From 2-02-FULL-55-14 sp964581115 (lineage in GTDB: Bacteria > Bacteroidota > Ignavibacteria > UBA10030), in assembly GCA_964581115.1 (NCBI GenBank), contig CAZOMY010000016.1:4997-68996 (forward strand): 64,000 nt of DNA, read 5' to 3'. Position numbers and translations under genes: made by a program. How positions within the stretch are numbered: position 1 is the stretch's first letter; each line of letters begins with the position of its first letter. This document shows positions 39,853 to 49,479 of the stretch, piece by piece. Below the pieces are notes generated by a model. That model ran no database searches and was not told the DNA's origin. It worked only from the letters and a program-made list of their open reading frames with translations.

Positions 39853-41406
39853 ATGGCCATTCCCCTGGACGGTTCCAGCCTCTCCATACCCCTCCTGTAT
39901 CGCATTGCGGCACACCATGAGCGGGTGTCGCTCGACGAGCGTGCTTTGAAGCGAGTGAAGGCGGCGCGGCGCCAGGTCGAAACATGGCTCGAGACCGACG
40001 AGACCGTCTACGGCGTGACCACCGGCTTCGGTGAGTTTGCCAACATCCGGATCGAACCGGCCCAGATCGAAGCCCTTCAGGAAAACCTCATCCTGAGCCA
40101 TGCGGTCGGCGCCGGCGAGCCCCTGCCGGTCGATGTCGTCAGAGGCATGATGGCTCTCCGCATCAATGCCCTTCTTCAGGGGCATTCCGGCGTTCGGGTC
40201 GGAACCCTGAGAAGTCTGGCCGCGGTGTTGAATGCCGGTATCGTTCCGGTGATCCCGTCGCAGGGCTCGGTCGGTGCCAGCGGCGACCTTGTCCAGCTCG
40301 CTCACCTGGTGCTGGCGCTCATGGGCCGCGGGCACGTGGTCGTCGAGGGGAGCGTGCGGCCCGTGCCGGCTTCGACGGCTCTGCGGCGCGCGGGCATCGC
40401 GCCGATCCGGCTGTCGGCGAAGGAGGGGCTCGCGCTCATCAACGGAACCCAGATGATGACGTCGGTCGCCGCCCTGACGGTGCACCGGTCGATCCTGCTC
40501 CAACGCATCGCCGACATTGCCGGAGCGCTCAGCGTTGAAGCATTGCGCGGCAGCGATACTCCTTTCGACGCGCGCATCCATCGGCTCCGGCCGTACGCCG
40601 GACAGCAGTCGTCGGCCGCCAACCTTCGTCGCATGATGCGCGGCAGCCGCCTGCGCGAGTCGCACCGACACGACGACCCCCGCGTGCAGGATGCCTACTC
40701 GATGCGATGCATCCCGCAGGTCCATGGCGCCTCGCGCGACGCCATCGCTTATGCCGAACGGCAGGTCGGCATCGAGTTGAACTCCGTCAATGACAACCCG
40801 CTCATTTTTCCGGAGACGGGCCGGCACCTGGAAGGCGGCAACTTTCATGGCCAGCCGATGGCACTCGTCCTCGATTTTCTGGCCATCGCCCTCGCCGAAC
40901 TGGCGAACATTTCCGAGCGCCGCACGGAGCGGTTGGTGAACGGCTCGCTGAGCGGACTCCCTCGCTTTCTGGCGACGGAGGGAGGATTGAACTCGGGGCT
41001 GATGATCGCGCAGTACACAGCGGCCTCGCTCGTCTCGGAGAACAAGGTCCTGGCGCACCCGGCAAGCGTCGATTCCATCCCGACGTCGGCGAACCAGGAA
41101 GATCACAACAGCATGGGCTCGGTCAGCGCCAACAAGGTGCGCAGGGTCCTTGAGAACGCCGAAACCGTGCTGGCGATCGAGCTCCTCTGCGCCTGCCAGG
41201 CCCTCGATTTCGCCAGGACATGGCGGTCGCCCGAGCCGCTGAAGGCCGGCCGAGGGACGGAGGCGGCCTACCGTGCGGTCCGGCGGTCGGTGTCATTCGT
41301 CGGCCGCGACCGCGTGTTGCACCACGACGTGCAGAAGATCCTCGGCCTCATCCGGTCCGGCTCGATCGTCGAAGCCGTCGAGCGGGCTGTCGGCAGATTG
41401 TCCTGA
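39853..41406 (+). CDS. hutH: Histidine ammonia-lyase
   Basis: A 517-residue enzyme that removes ammonia from histidine to give urocanate. The self-forming MIO cofactor triad Ala-Ser-Gly is in GSVGASGDLVQLAHL near residue 142. VYGVTTGFGEFANI, NGTQMMTS, NDNPL and PTSANQEDHNSMG are further active-site segments. ATG 39853 is preferred to the TTG at 39808, which lies in the promoter candidate. It is transcribed away from the other hut genes, across the palindrome at 39686-39702. Confidence 0.95.
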   Translation: MAIPLDGSSLSIPLLYRIAAHHERVSLDERALKRVKAARRQVETWLETDETVYGVTTGFGEFANIRIEPAQIEALQENLILSHAVGAGEPLPVDVVRGMMALRINALLQGHSGVRVGTLRSLAAVLNAGIVPVIPSQGSVGASGDLVQLAHLVLALMGRGHVVVEGSVRPVPASTALRRAGIAPIRLSAKEGLALINGTQMMTSVAALTVHRSILLQRIADIAGALSVEALRGSDTPFDARIHRLRPYAGQQSSAANLRRMMRGSRLRESHRHDDPRVQDAYSMRCIPQVHGASRDAIAYAERQVGIELNSVNDNPLIFPETGRHLEGGNFHGQPMALVLDFLAIALAELANISERRTERLVNGSLSGLPRFLATEGGLNSGLMIAQYTAASLVSENKVLAHPASVDSIPTSANQEDHNSMGSVSANKVRRVLENAETVLAIELLCACQALDFARTWRSPEPLKAGRGTEAAYRAVRRSVSFVGRDRVLHHDVQKILGLIRSGSIVEAVERAVGRLS

Positions 41407-41445
41407 CGGTCCACGATCATCGACCATCCGCGAACGCTCTCTGAC

Positions 41446-42555
41446 ATGGAACCCGCTCTCCTTCGCTCGCTTCCAAAGGTCCTCCTGCACGATCATCTCG
41501 ACGGCGGGGTCCGGCCTGAGACCGTCATCGAGCTTGCCCGCGAGCATCGCTACGCGGAGCTTCCGACGACCGACCCTGGAGAGCTTTCGGCGTGGTTCCA
41601 ACGGGGAGCCCAGCGGGGAAGCCTGCCGTTGTTCCTCGAGGGCTTCAAGCATACCTGCGGCGTGATGCAGACAGAAGAGGCGCTCGAGCGCGTGGCTTAC
41701 GAGACCGTGGAAGATATGCACAAGGACGGCGTCGTCTACTTTGAGACGAGGTTCGCGCCGAGCTTTCACACGGCCGGAGGTCTTCACTGGGAGCGCGTTG
41801 TCGGGTCTGTCATCCGCGGCTTGGAGCGCGGGGAGAAGGAGTTCGGCGTGCGCTGGGGCATCCTGTTGTGTGCGATGCGCCATATGAGCCCGGCCATCTC
41901 TCAGGAAGTGGCGGAGCTCGCCGTCGACTTCCGGGAACGAGGTGTCGTCGGCTTCGACCTGGCCGGGGAAGAGGGTGGCTATCCGCCCAAGAAGCATATC
42001 GACGCGTTCCACTACATTCAGCGCGAGAACTTCAACATCACGATCCACGCCGGCGAGGCCTTCGGCAAGGAATCCATCTGGCAGGCGATCCAGTGGTGCG
42101 GCGCGCATCGCATCGGTCATGCGACGCGGCTCGTCGAGGACATGCGTATCAAGGATGGGAAGGTGTTGAGCATGGGAACGCTGGCGCAGTACGTGCTCGA
42201 CAAGCGCATCCCGCTCGAGATCTGTCTGACCAGCAACCTCCACACCGGCGCGGTACGGTCGCTCGACGAACACCCCTTCGGCATCCTTTACAAGTACCGC
42301 TTCCGCGTCACGCTCAACACCGATGACCGTCTGATGAGCGGCATCACCCTCACCGACGAGTACCGCACCGCCGCCGAGACGTTCCGGCTGACGCTCGACG
42401 ACCTTGAGAAGCTGACGATCAATGCCATGAAGAGCGCGTTCATGCCGTATCGAGAACGGCTCGAGCTCATCTATGACCGCATCAAGCCCGGGTATGCCCT
42501 CGCCCGAGCTTCACTCGGCCAGGGCCCGGCGTCTGAACCCTACGACCGGAGGTAA
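41446..42555 (+). CDS. add: Adenosine deaminase
   Basis: A 369-residue metal-dependent deaminase. Zinc ligands appear in LLHDHLDGG near residue 15, in ITIHAGEAFG (with the catalytic glutamate) and in NTDD near the end, with HRIGHATRL between them. It converts adenosine to inosine in the cytoplasm, but related enzymes act on other 6-aminopurines. It lies 39 bases after hutH and 2 bases before the metallo-hydrolase, so it may share the hutH transcript. Confidence 0.88.
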   Translation: MEPALLRSLPKVLLHDHLDGGVRPETVIELAREHRYAELPTTDPGELSAWFQRGAQRGSLPLFLEGFKHTCGVMQTEEALERVAYETVEDMHKDGVVYFETRFAPSFHTAGGLHWERVVGSVIRGLERGEKEFGVRWGILLCAMRHMSPAISQEVAELAVDFRERGVVGFDLAGEEGGYPPKKHIDAFHYIQRENFNITIHAGEAFGKESIWQAIQWCGAHRIGHATRLVEDMRIKDGKVLSMGTLAQYVLDKRIPLEICLTSNLHTGAVRSLDEHPFGILYKYRFRVTLNTDDRLMSGITLTDEYRTAAETFRLTLDDLEKLTINAMKSAFMPYRERLELIYDRIKPGYALARASLGQGPASEPYDRR

Positions 42556-42557
42556 CA

Positions 42558-43184
42558 ATGACGCAGTTCGGTCCTGTGACGTGGCTGGGACACGCCTCGT
42601 TCAGGATCGACGACACGCCCGGACGGGTCTACATCGATCCGTGGAAGCTCCCGTCCGGCGCGCCCCCCGCCGACCTGATCTTGGTCACCCATGCCCACTA
42701 TGATCACTTCTCGCCCGAGGACCTGCACCGTATCCGCACGCCTCGCACCTTCGTCTGTTGCACGGCCGACGTCGCAGCGGCGCTTGACGGGTCTGTCACC
42801 GTCGTCGAGCCCGGACAGTCGCTGACCGTCGGTCCGTGGTCTGTGCAGACAATCGCGGCCGGCAATATGCGGAAGGAGTTCCATCCGCTTGCGAAACGTT
42901 GGGTCGGTTACGTGCTGACGCTGAGCGAAGGCCGCACAGTGCTTCACACGGGCGACACAGACGCGCTGCCGCATCACGATGCGCTGAAGGTCGACATCGC
43001 CCTGTTGCCGTGCGGAGGAACGTATACGATGGATGGCGATGAGGCGGGAAGGCTGGCGGCGCGCATGTCGCCGGGGACGGCGATCCCGATGCACTGGGGG
43101 GATATTGTCGGCACCCGCGCAGATGCCGAAACGGTGATGCGGCACTACGCTCCGACGGTCATTCTGGAACCGGCCCGGCGGTGA
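42558..43184 (+). CDS. MBL-fold metallo-hydrolase (UlaG-like)
   Basis: A 208-residue metallo-beta-lactamase-fold hydrolase. The metal motif is VTHAHYDHFSPEDL near residue 36; HTGDTDALP and PMHWGDIVG provide later ligands. Short stand-alone members of this type are usually annotated as UlaG-like hydrolases with unknown substrates. The 3' end overlaps the convergent hflX gene by 26 bases. Confidence 0.83.
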   Translation: MTQFGPVTWLGHASFRIDDTPGRVYIDPWKLPSGAPPADLILVTHAHYDHFSPEDLHRIRTPRTFVCCTADVAAALDGSVTVVEPGQSLTVGPWSVQTIAAGNMRKEFHPLAKRWVGYVLTLSEGRTVLHTGDTDALPHHDALKVDIALLPCGGTYTMDGDEAGRLAARMSPGTAIPMHWGDIVGTRADAETVMRHYAPTVILEPARR

Positions 43185-44457
43185 TCGTTCCGCCGGCATC
43201 GCGGACGATCTGACGGACCTGCCGTTCGTCCCGTGCGGCCAGGCGCACGGTCAGCAAGGCCACGTCTCCGTCGTAGCGTTGCTCGGTCACCTCGGTGAGG
43301 TTGAACAGCTGCGAGATCGCTCGTTGCTGAGTGTGCTCGAGCCGCACGACCACCTCCCGGAACTCCTGCTTCAAGAGCGCCACGAGGGCTTCCTTGAGGC
43401 CCAGCAGGTTGATCCCTCGCGTTGCCGAGATGAAGACGTGCGACGGATGCTGGTGGGCGACGGTCCCCAGAAACCCGCGGTCCGCGAGTCGGTCCACCTT
43501 GTTGAAGACCATGAGCGTCGTTCGGTCGGCCGCGTTCAGCTCGGCCAGCGTCTCGCGCACGACGGCGATCTGTTCCTCGTACGACGGATGCGAGACGTCG
43601 ACGACATGCAGGAGGAGATCTGCCTCGGTGACCTCCTCCAGGGTGCTCTTGAATGAGGCCACAAGGTGGTGGGGGAGCTTTCGGATGAATCCCACCGTGT
43701 CGGTCATGAGGATCGCGTTGCCCGGCCCAAGGTCAACGTATCGCGTCGTCGGATCGAGCGTCGCGAACAGCCGGTTCTCGACGAACACGTCCGAACCCGA
43801 AAGGATGTTCAACAGCGTCGACTTGCCGACATTGGTGTAGCCCACCAGCGCCGCGCGCAGGTGCTTGCGCCGGCCCTTCCGCTGCGTCTCCCGCTGCTGC
43901 CCGATGCGCTCCAGCTTTTCCTTCAGGTGACCGATCCTCGTGCGGATCATCCGCCGGTCGGTCTCGATCTGCGTTTCCCCAGGGCCCTTCGTGCCGATGC
44001 CCCCAAATTGCTTCGAGAGGTGAGTCCACGCGCGCGTCAGTCGGGGGAGCAGATACTGCAGTTGCGCCAGCTCGACCTGGGTTTTCGCTTCGCTGGAGCG
44101 CGCGCGTGATGCGAAGATGTCGAGGATCAGCCCGCTCCGGTCCAGCACCTTGCAGGCCAACGCCGTTTCCAGGTTTCGGACCTGTACGGGCGTCAGGTCG
44201 TCGTCGAAGATGACCAGCGGGATCCGTTGCTCCTGCACGAGCGTTTTCAGCTCATCGACCTTTCCCTTGCCGATGAACGTGGCCGGCTCGAACCGGTCGC
44301 GGTCCTGCGTCATGCGGGCCACGACGTCGGCGCCGGCCGTGTCGGCCAGCAGTTCCAGTTCGTCGAGCGAGTCGGCCAGCACTTCGCGCGTTGCGGTCCG
44401 GGTTGATACGCCGACGAGCACGCATCGCTCACGGCCGGAAGATGCAAGTTCGATCAC
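43159..44457 (-). CDS. hflX: GTPase HflX
   Basis: A 432-residue ribosome-associated GTPase that splits stalled ribosomes. The N-terminal region has KVDELKTLVQEQ and DDLTPVQVRNLE, followed by a coiled linker (GPGETQIETDRR). The G domain has GYTNVGKSTLLN, DTVGFIRKLP and NKVD. The start is GTG, overlapping the upstream BatA-like stop by four bases. Confidence 0.93.
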   Translation of the reverse strand: MIELASSGRERCVLVGVSTRTATREVLADSLDELELLADTAGADVVARMTQDRDRFEPATFIGKGKVDELKTLVQEQRIPLVIFDDDLTPVQVRNLETALACKVLDRSGLILDIFASRARSSEAKTQVELAQLQYLLPRLTRAWTHLSKQFGGIGTKGPGETQIETDRRMIRTRIGHLKEKLERIGQQRETQRKGRRKHLRAALVGYTNVGKSTLLNILSGSDVFVENRLFATLDPTTRYVDLGPGNAILMTDTVGFIRKLPHHLVASFKSTLEEVTEADLLLHVVDVSHPSYEEQIAVVRETLAELNAADRTTLMVFNKVDRLADRGFLGTVAHQHPSHVFISATRGINLLGLKEALVALLKQEFREVVVRLEHTQQRAISQLFNLTEVTEQRYDGDVALLTVRLAARDERQVRQIVRDAGGTITAGPVPE

Positions 44458-46565
44458 GATGCGCCTCGATCATCACGTGGTGTGCTGCGCGCTGCCACGA
44501 TGCTCTCTGCCACGGCGACGAGCAACGCTGCCAAAAAAAAGAATCTCCAGAGCTCGGTACCGATCCGCGCCTCCTGCACGGCCTCAGCCAGATCGGCCGA
44601 CGGCGTCACAACGGTCCATTGACCCTCATCCAAGCCGACCGACGTTAGGAATGCCTCACGCTCCTCCTCCGTCGACGGCGTCGTATCGGTCTCCCGGTCG
44701 TCGATGACGACGGCGAAACGATCGACGTCACGACCCTCCATGCGGACGGCATAGACGCCCGTTGCATCCAGAGGTCCGATCCTGAGAACGGTTCCCACAG
44801 GCGTGGAAGTCGGGGCGACAGTCAAGGACCTCCGGTCGGGCGATGTGACCTGGGCGGCTCCCGACATGCCGGGAGGCGTCGGAAGGTCCACGGTCCCTCC
44901 GGCCACGACGACGGGGCGGATCTCCTGGGCCCCCGCGACGACAGCGAGACTCCGATGGAGGAGCGGAACGAAGAGCCCCTGCGTCGGCAGGTTGCTCCAT
45001 CGTTCGTCAGCGGCCGCGGACATCGCCACCGCGCGTCCCTGTCCGACGGGCATCTCCACGAGGAATGGCTGGCCGTTGGAGAGCGTCACGACTGCGATAC
45101 CCGTCGGAGGGATGCGCATCGGCAGGCTCCGCCGGATCTCCGGCGTCGGCATACGGCGTCGGCTGCGCTCCGTCCGATCCGTAGCTTGAAACATCCCTTG
45201 GAAGATCGGATGGTCGAGGTCCGATGACTGAAAGGCGATGAACGAGCCGCTGGCGGCCGTGTCCGGCGGAGCATTGCCCAAGCCGAACGATTCCCCCAAC
45301 GCGCCCCAAGCGCCGGCCCTGACAGAAGGGATCAGAACAAGGCCCGCGCCCCGTTCGACATAAGCCCGAAGGCGACCGGCCCATCGATCGATCGCGGGTT
45401 CGCCCGCAGCGGTAACATACGCGTCATAGCCGGGCAAACGGCTCTCGGAGAGACGATCGGGCGCGACGGCGTCGATCTGCAGTCCGGCGCCGGCGCTGTC
45501 GGCGCGGACCTGCAGCGCCAGTCGCAGATAGCGGAGGTCCTCATCCGACCCGATGAGGAGGATACGGCGTTCTTTTCGGATGCGGATCACGAAGGATCGG
45601 GCATTGTCGAATTCAGCGTCGTCGCCTTCGACGACCACCCGGCCGGTCATCCAACCTTCGGTCCTCGGTACACCGGAGAGCGCAGCGTCGATCATCGACC
45701 CCGCTGCGAGGTCGTAGGCGCGTTGGTCCACCCGGTCGGACCCGAAGAAGAGACTGGCCGTGATGCCGCGCGCCGTCGTGGTGGCGCGGTTGGCCAACGT
45801 CACCTCGACCGAGAACGGACGGCCAAGGTCGACGAGCGCGTTCCCGAAACGCACGGCGGCGAGCGAGGCATTCTCGGCCACGGCCTCCCCGACCGGCACC
45901 ATGAACGCGTGGATCGACGGGTCCTGGAGGACGGGGAGCGGATCAGGGGATGAACGATCCAAGAGCGTGCGTTGCAGGTCGGAGATGATATACAGCTCCT
46001 TGTTCGCGCTCCGGGCCTCCGAAAGGATCGTCCCCGCCTTCTGCAAGGCCTTTTCCAGCGGCTGACGGATGGACGAGGCCCTCAAGCTGGCCGCGGCTTC
46101 GAGGGCAACCGCATGCACCGTGGATAGACCGACTGGCGCATTCGACGAGAACGGGATGACAGCGACCTCGTCTCCTTCGCGTAACGAACGAATGATGCCG
46201 GTCGCAGCCTCGCGTGCACGCCGCAAGCGCTCCCCCTGATCGTCAACGACCGTCATGCTGGGCGAATCGTCCATAAGGATGACGGCGGAAGAGCGTGCAG
46301 CGGCTCCCCATGCTTCAGGGAGCGTGCCTTCGAGCGTGGGTCGGCCGAAGGCCAGCACCAGAAGGATCACGAGCAGGGTTCTGAGCAGCAAGAGGATCCA
46401 TTGCTGGATCCGAAGCCGCCGGATCCGGGATCGCTGGAGCTCTTTCAGAAATTCCAGGGTGCTGAATTCGATCGTACGGAGACGCCTCAACGTCAGCAGA
46501 TGCAAGACGAGCGGGATCGCAGCGGCCGCCAGACCGAACAGCATGAATGGCTGGAGGAAGGTCAT
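44454..46565 (-). CDS. BatA-domain membrane protein with von Willebrand A-like region
   Basis: A 703-residue protein started at ATG 46565, because the conserved N-terminus FLQPFMLFGLAAAAIPLVLHL follows at once. Two N-terminal membrane helices enclose RRLRTIEFSTLEFLKELQRSRIRR, the BatA domain of Bacteroidota aerotolerance proteins. A VWA-like domain has the metal site VILMDDSPSM. A long beta-rich and glutamine-amidotransferase-like region follows, and one membrane helix lies near the C-terminus (FFFLAALLVAVAESIV). No MoxR ATPase is nearby, which is unusual for a Bat system. Function is unproven. Confidence 0.78.
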   Translation of the reverse strand: MTFLQPFMLFGLAAAAIPLVLHLLTLRRLRTIEFSTLEFLKELQRSRIRRLRIQQWILLLLRTLLVILLVLAFGRPTLEGTLPEAWGAAARSSAVILMDDSPSMTVVDDQGERLRRAREAATGIIRSLREGDEVAVIPFSSNAPVGLSTVHAVALEAAASLRASSIRQPLEKALQKAGTILSEARSANKELYIISDLQRTLLDRSSPDPLPVLQDPSIHAFMVPVGEAVAENASLAAVRFGNALVDLGRPFSVEVTLANRATTTARGITASLFFGSDRVDQRAYDLAAGSMIDAALSGVPRTEGWMTGRVVVEGDDAEFDNARSFVIRIRKERRILLIGSDEDLRYLRLALQVRADSAGAGLQIDAVAPDRLSESRLPGYDAYVTAAGEPAIDRWAGRLRAYVERGAGLVLIPSVRAGAWGALGESFGLGNAPPDTAASGSFIAFQSSDLDHPIFQGMFQATDRTERSRRRMPTPEIRRSLPMRIPPTGIAVVTLSNGQPFLVEMPVGQGRAVAMSAAADERWSNLPTQGLFVPLLHRSLAVVAGAQEIRPVVVAGGTVDLPTPPGMSGAAQVTSPDRRSLTVAPTSTPVGTVLRIGPLDATGVYAVRMEGRDVDRFAVVIDDRETDTTPSTEEEREAFLTSVGLDEGQWTVVTPSADLAEAVQEARIGTELWRFFFLAALLVAVAESIVAARSTPRDDRGAS

Positions 46566-46655
46566 AGGCGGCGCGTTTGCAGGATTGGATGAGCAAGGTC
46601 GGCCATCCAAATAACGTAATGGGAAGTGCCTCGATTCGCAAGGCGGGACGTTTCG

Positions 46656-46684
46656 TTGCAGGTCCCTGCTTCTTTCGGTACTTT
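46656..46684 (+). promoter_or_regulatory. Candidate promoter of the patatin-barrel gene
   Basis: TTGCAG at 46656-46661 and TACTTT at 46679-46684 have a 17-base spacer. Predicted initiation near 46691 is almost at ATG 46693, implying a leaderless or nearly leaderless transcript. Confidence 0.5.
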
Positions 46685-46692
46685 ATCATGCT

Positions 46693-49446
46693 ATGGTCCG
46701 AACGATCACGATCGCCGTCCTGCTCGTTGCGGGTGTCGCGCATGCGCAAGTGCCCGACACGGTTCTTCCCAATCAGCCGACGGCCACGATCACACCGGCC
46801 TTCGACGGCCGCCGTTCATGGATACCCAATCTGGTGCCGTATGAGTCGGTCCGGCGACCGAAGGTGGGCCTGGTGTTGAGCGGTGGCGGCGCGCGCGGCA
46901 TCGCTTCGATCGGCGTACTCAAGGCGTTCGAGCGACGCGGCATCCCGATCGACATGATCGTCGGTACGAGCATTGGCAGTATCATCGGCGGATTGTATGC
47001 CGCCGGCTATTCGACCGGGGAGTTGGATCGGCTGGCTCTGACGTTGGATTGGGCCGAAGTGCTCAGCTACGACGACGATGCCCGGCGCAAGGACATGTTC
47101 CTTGACCAGAAACTCGCCAATGACCGTTCCCTGGTTGTGCTCCGCTTCGACGGCTTCGAGCCCGTCATCCCCGCGGCCTACTCTACGGGGCAGCGCCTCA
47201 CGTATCATTTGAATCTCCTGGCCCTGCAGGGCATCTACCATCCCAGCCCCAGCTTCGATGATCTCCGGGTGCCGTTCCGCGCGGTTTCGACCGACCTGAT
47301 CTCTGGACGGCGTTATGTGTTCAAGAGCGGTGACCTGTCCGAAGCCATGCGTGCCAGCGTTGCCGTGCCTCTGCTCTTTGCGGCCGTCCGCAAGGACACG
47401 ATGGAACTCGTCGACGGCGGTCTGCTGTCGAACATGCCGGTGGACGTGGCGCGCGAAGAGGGAATGGACCTCGTCGTGGCGGTCGACGTCACCAGCGCCC
47501 TTCGACCGCCCGGCGCCGTCAGCGCGCCGTGGGAGATCGGCGAGCAGATCTTCGGCATCATGATGCAGGATGCGAACCGTCGGGCCCGGGAATCGGCGGA
47601 CGCGGTCATCACGCCGGCTCTGGGCGATCACCTGACGTCGGATTTCACGGGCCTGGCCACTCTCATGGCAGCCGGCGAAGCGGCGGCCGATTCCGTCCTC
47701 GACCGGCTCGAAGAGCGCATCGCGGACCTGCGTAAGGTGCTTCTGCAGCAACCCGGCGACCGCACCTATCTTCGTCCGGTCATTGGCTACGATGCCACGC
47801 TGATCGATCGCGAACGGCGCTCGACGATCGACGCTCTCTCTCAGCGCGACACGATCTCGGACGGCGATTTGCGTCAGCTGGTGACCGACCTCTACGCGAC
47901 CGGCGCGTACGAGCAGATCGTCGCCGATGTGACTCCCCTCGAGAATTCGGCGCGCGTGTTCATTCGCGGGCGACGCCATCCCGTCCTGCGGGACATCGCC
48001 GTCTCTGGAGCAACGGGCGACCGTGCCGACAGCCTTCAGCGGGTCTTTTCTTCATTGGTCGGCAAGCCGTTGAATCCTCTTCACGTCCAGCGAGCGGTGG
48101 AAGAAATGCTCATGCTCTACCGCGCCACAGGACTCCCGATCGCGCACGTGCAGTCGATGTCGTTCGACCCTGCGAACGGGTCCGCGACCGTCGCGATCGA
48201 CGAGGGGATCATTCGCCGCATGGATATCGTCGGGACGCAGAAGACGAAGGACTATGTCATCTGGCGCGAGTTGCCATTCCGACGGGGCGACGTCCTGCAA
48301 TCGTCGAAGGTTGCCGAGGGCCTGGCCAACATCTACAGTACGAACCTCTTCGAGCAGGCCGCCATGTCGGTAGAGACGGAGGGGGAAGGGGACGGCCATC
48401 ACGTCGTGAAGATCACGGCCCGTGAGCGCAGCACGGAGCTGATCCGCGTGGGTCTCCGCGTCGATAACGAGCGGAACATCCAGCCGTCGGTCGACGTGCG
48501 CGACGAGAACTTCCTCGGGATCGGGGCCGAGTTGGGTCTCCGTGCATCCGGCGGAACGCGCAACAGCACCCTCGTAGCCGACTTCAAGGCTGTCCGGATC
48601 TTCGACTCGTATCTGACGAGCGATATTCGGGCGTACGTGGCCAGCCGCGATATCAACGTCTACGGCGATGCTCCCAGGACACGTGACGACCGCTTCGACC
48701 GGTTGCGGATCGGCGAGATCCGCGAAACGCGCCGCGGCGGCTCGCTGTCCTTCGGGACCCAGTTGGAGCGCCTGGGGAACGTGACGGTCACCGGCCGCTG
48801 GGAGCGACACCACGTCTACAATATCTTCAACGCTCCGATCACGAACGAGCAGTACGACATCTCATCGATCCGTTTTGCGACCCGCATCGACACACAGGAC
48901 CGGTATCCGTACCCGACGGATGGGGTCAACATGAGCTTTCTGTATGAGACCGCCTTGGTACGGACGGCCGGGGCGATCGGTTTCACGAAGCTGTACATCA
49001 GCTACGAGGTCGCCACGTCGTTGGGGCGTCGGCATACCATCATTCCCCGTGTGCGTCTGGGTCTGGGAGACGATGCCGTCCCGACGTCCGAGCAATTCTC
49101 GCTCGGCGGCGCAGACTCGTTCCACGGGTATCGGGAGGACAATGCCCGCGGCCGTCAATTGCTCTCGACCAGCCTGGAGTATCGCTACCGACTCCCGTTC
49201 CGGGTGTTCGTCGACACCTATCTGAAAGCTCGATACGACATCGGCTCCATCTGGCTTCGCACGGAGGAGATCCGGCTGGTTGACCTGAAGCATGCCGTGG
49301 GGTTCGGCGTCGGATTCGACACGCCGGCCGGCCCCGCCGAGATCGCCGTGGGACGCAGCTTCTACTTGCGGAGCGATCTCCTGGAACGGCCGTTGGCACT
49401 CGGCCCGACCGTGATCTCGTTCAGCATCGGTTACCCGCTCGACTGA
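46693..49446 (+). CDS. Patatin-like phospholipase fused to POTRA and outer-membrane barrel
   Basis: A 917-residue type Vd autotransporter-like protein. A signal peptide ends near GVAHAQ. The patatin domain has the oxyanion loop LSGGGARGIASIG, the nucleophile GTSIGSIIGG and the aspartate in VDGGLLSNMPV. Two POTRA-like units follow: VLRDIAVSGATGDRADSL and IRRMDIVGTQKTKDYVI. The last 350 residues form a surface-antigen barrel with FSLGGADSFHGYREDNARG. The layout suggests a lipase exposed or released at the outer membrane, as in PlpD-like proteins. Confidence 0.88.
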   Translation: MVRTITIAVLLVAGVAHAQVPDTVLPNQPTATITPAFDGRRSWIPNLVPYESVRRPKVGLVLSGGGARGIASIGVLKAFERRGIPIDMIVGTSIGSIIGGLYAAGYSTGELDRLALTLDWAEVLSYDDDARRKDMFLDQKLANDRSLVVLRFDGFEPVIPAAYSTGQRLTYHLNLLALQGIYHPSPSFDDLRVPFRAVSTDLISGRRYVFKSGDLSEAMRASVAVPLLFAAVRKDTMELVDGGLLSNMPVDVAREEGMDLVVAVDVTSALRPPGAVSAPWEIGEQIFGIMMQDANRRARESADAVITPALGDHLTSDFTGLATLMAAGEAAADSVLDRLEERIADLRKVLLQQPGDRTYLRPVIGYDATLIDRERRSTIDALSQRDTISDGDLRQLVTDLYATGAYEQIVADVTPLENSARVFIRGRRHPVLRDIAVSGATGDRADSLQRVFSSLVGKPLNPLHVQRAVEEMLMLYRATGLPIAHVQSMSFDPANGSATVAIDEGIIRRMDIVGTQKTKDYVIWRELPFRRGDVLQSSKVAEGLANIYSTNLFEQAAMSVETEGEGDGHHVVKITARERSTELIRVGLRVDNERNIQPSVDVRDENFLGIGAELGLRASGGTRNSTLVADFKAVRIFDSYLTSDIRAYVASRDINVYGDAPRTRDDRFDRLRIGEIRETRRGGSLSFGTQLERLGNVTVTGRWERHHVYNIFNAPITNEQYDISSIRFATRIDTQDRYPYPTDGVNMSFLYETALVRTAGAIGFTKLYISYEVATSLGRRHTIIPRVRLGLGDDAVPTSEQFSLGGADSFHGYREDNARGRQLLSTSLEYRYRLPFRVFVDTYLKARYDIGSIWLRTEEIRLVDLKHAVGFGVGFDTPAGPAEIAVGRSFYLRSDLLERPLALGPTVISFSIGYPLD

Positions 49447-49479
49447 AACGTTCGTCCACGACAGCCGTAGAGACAGGAT

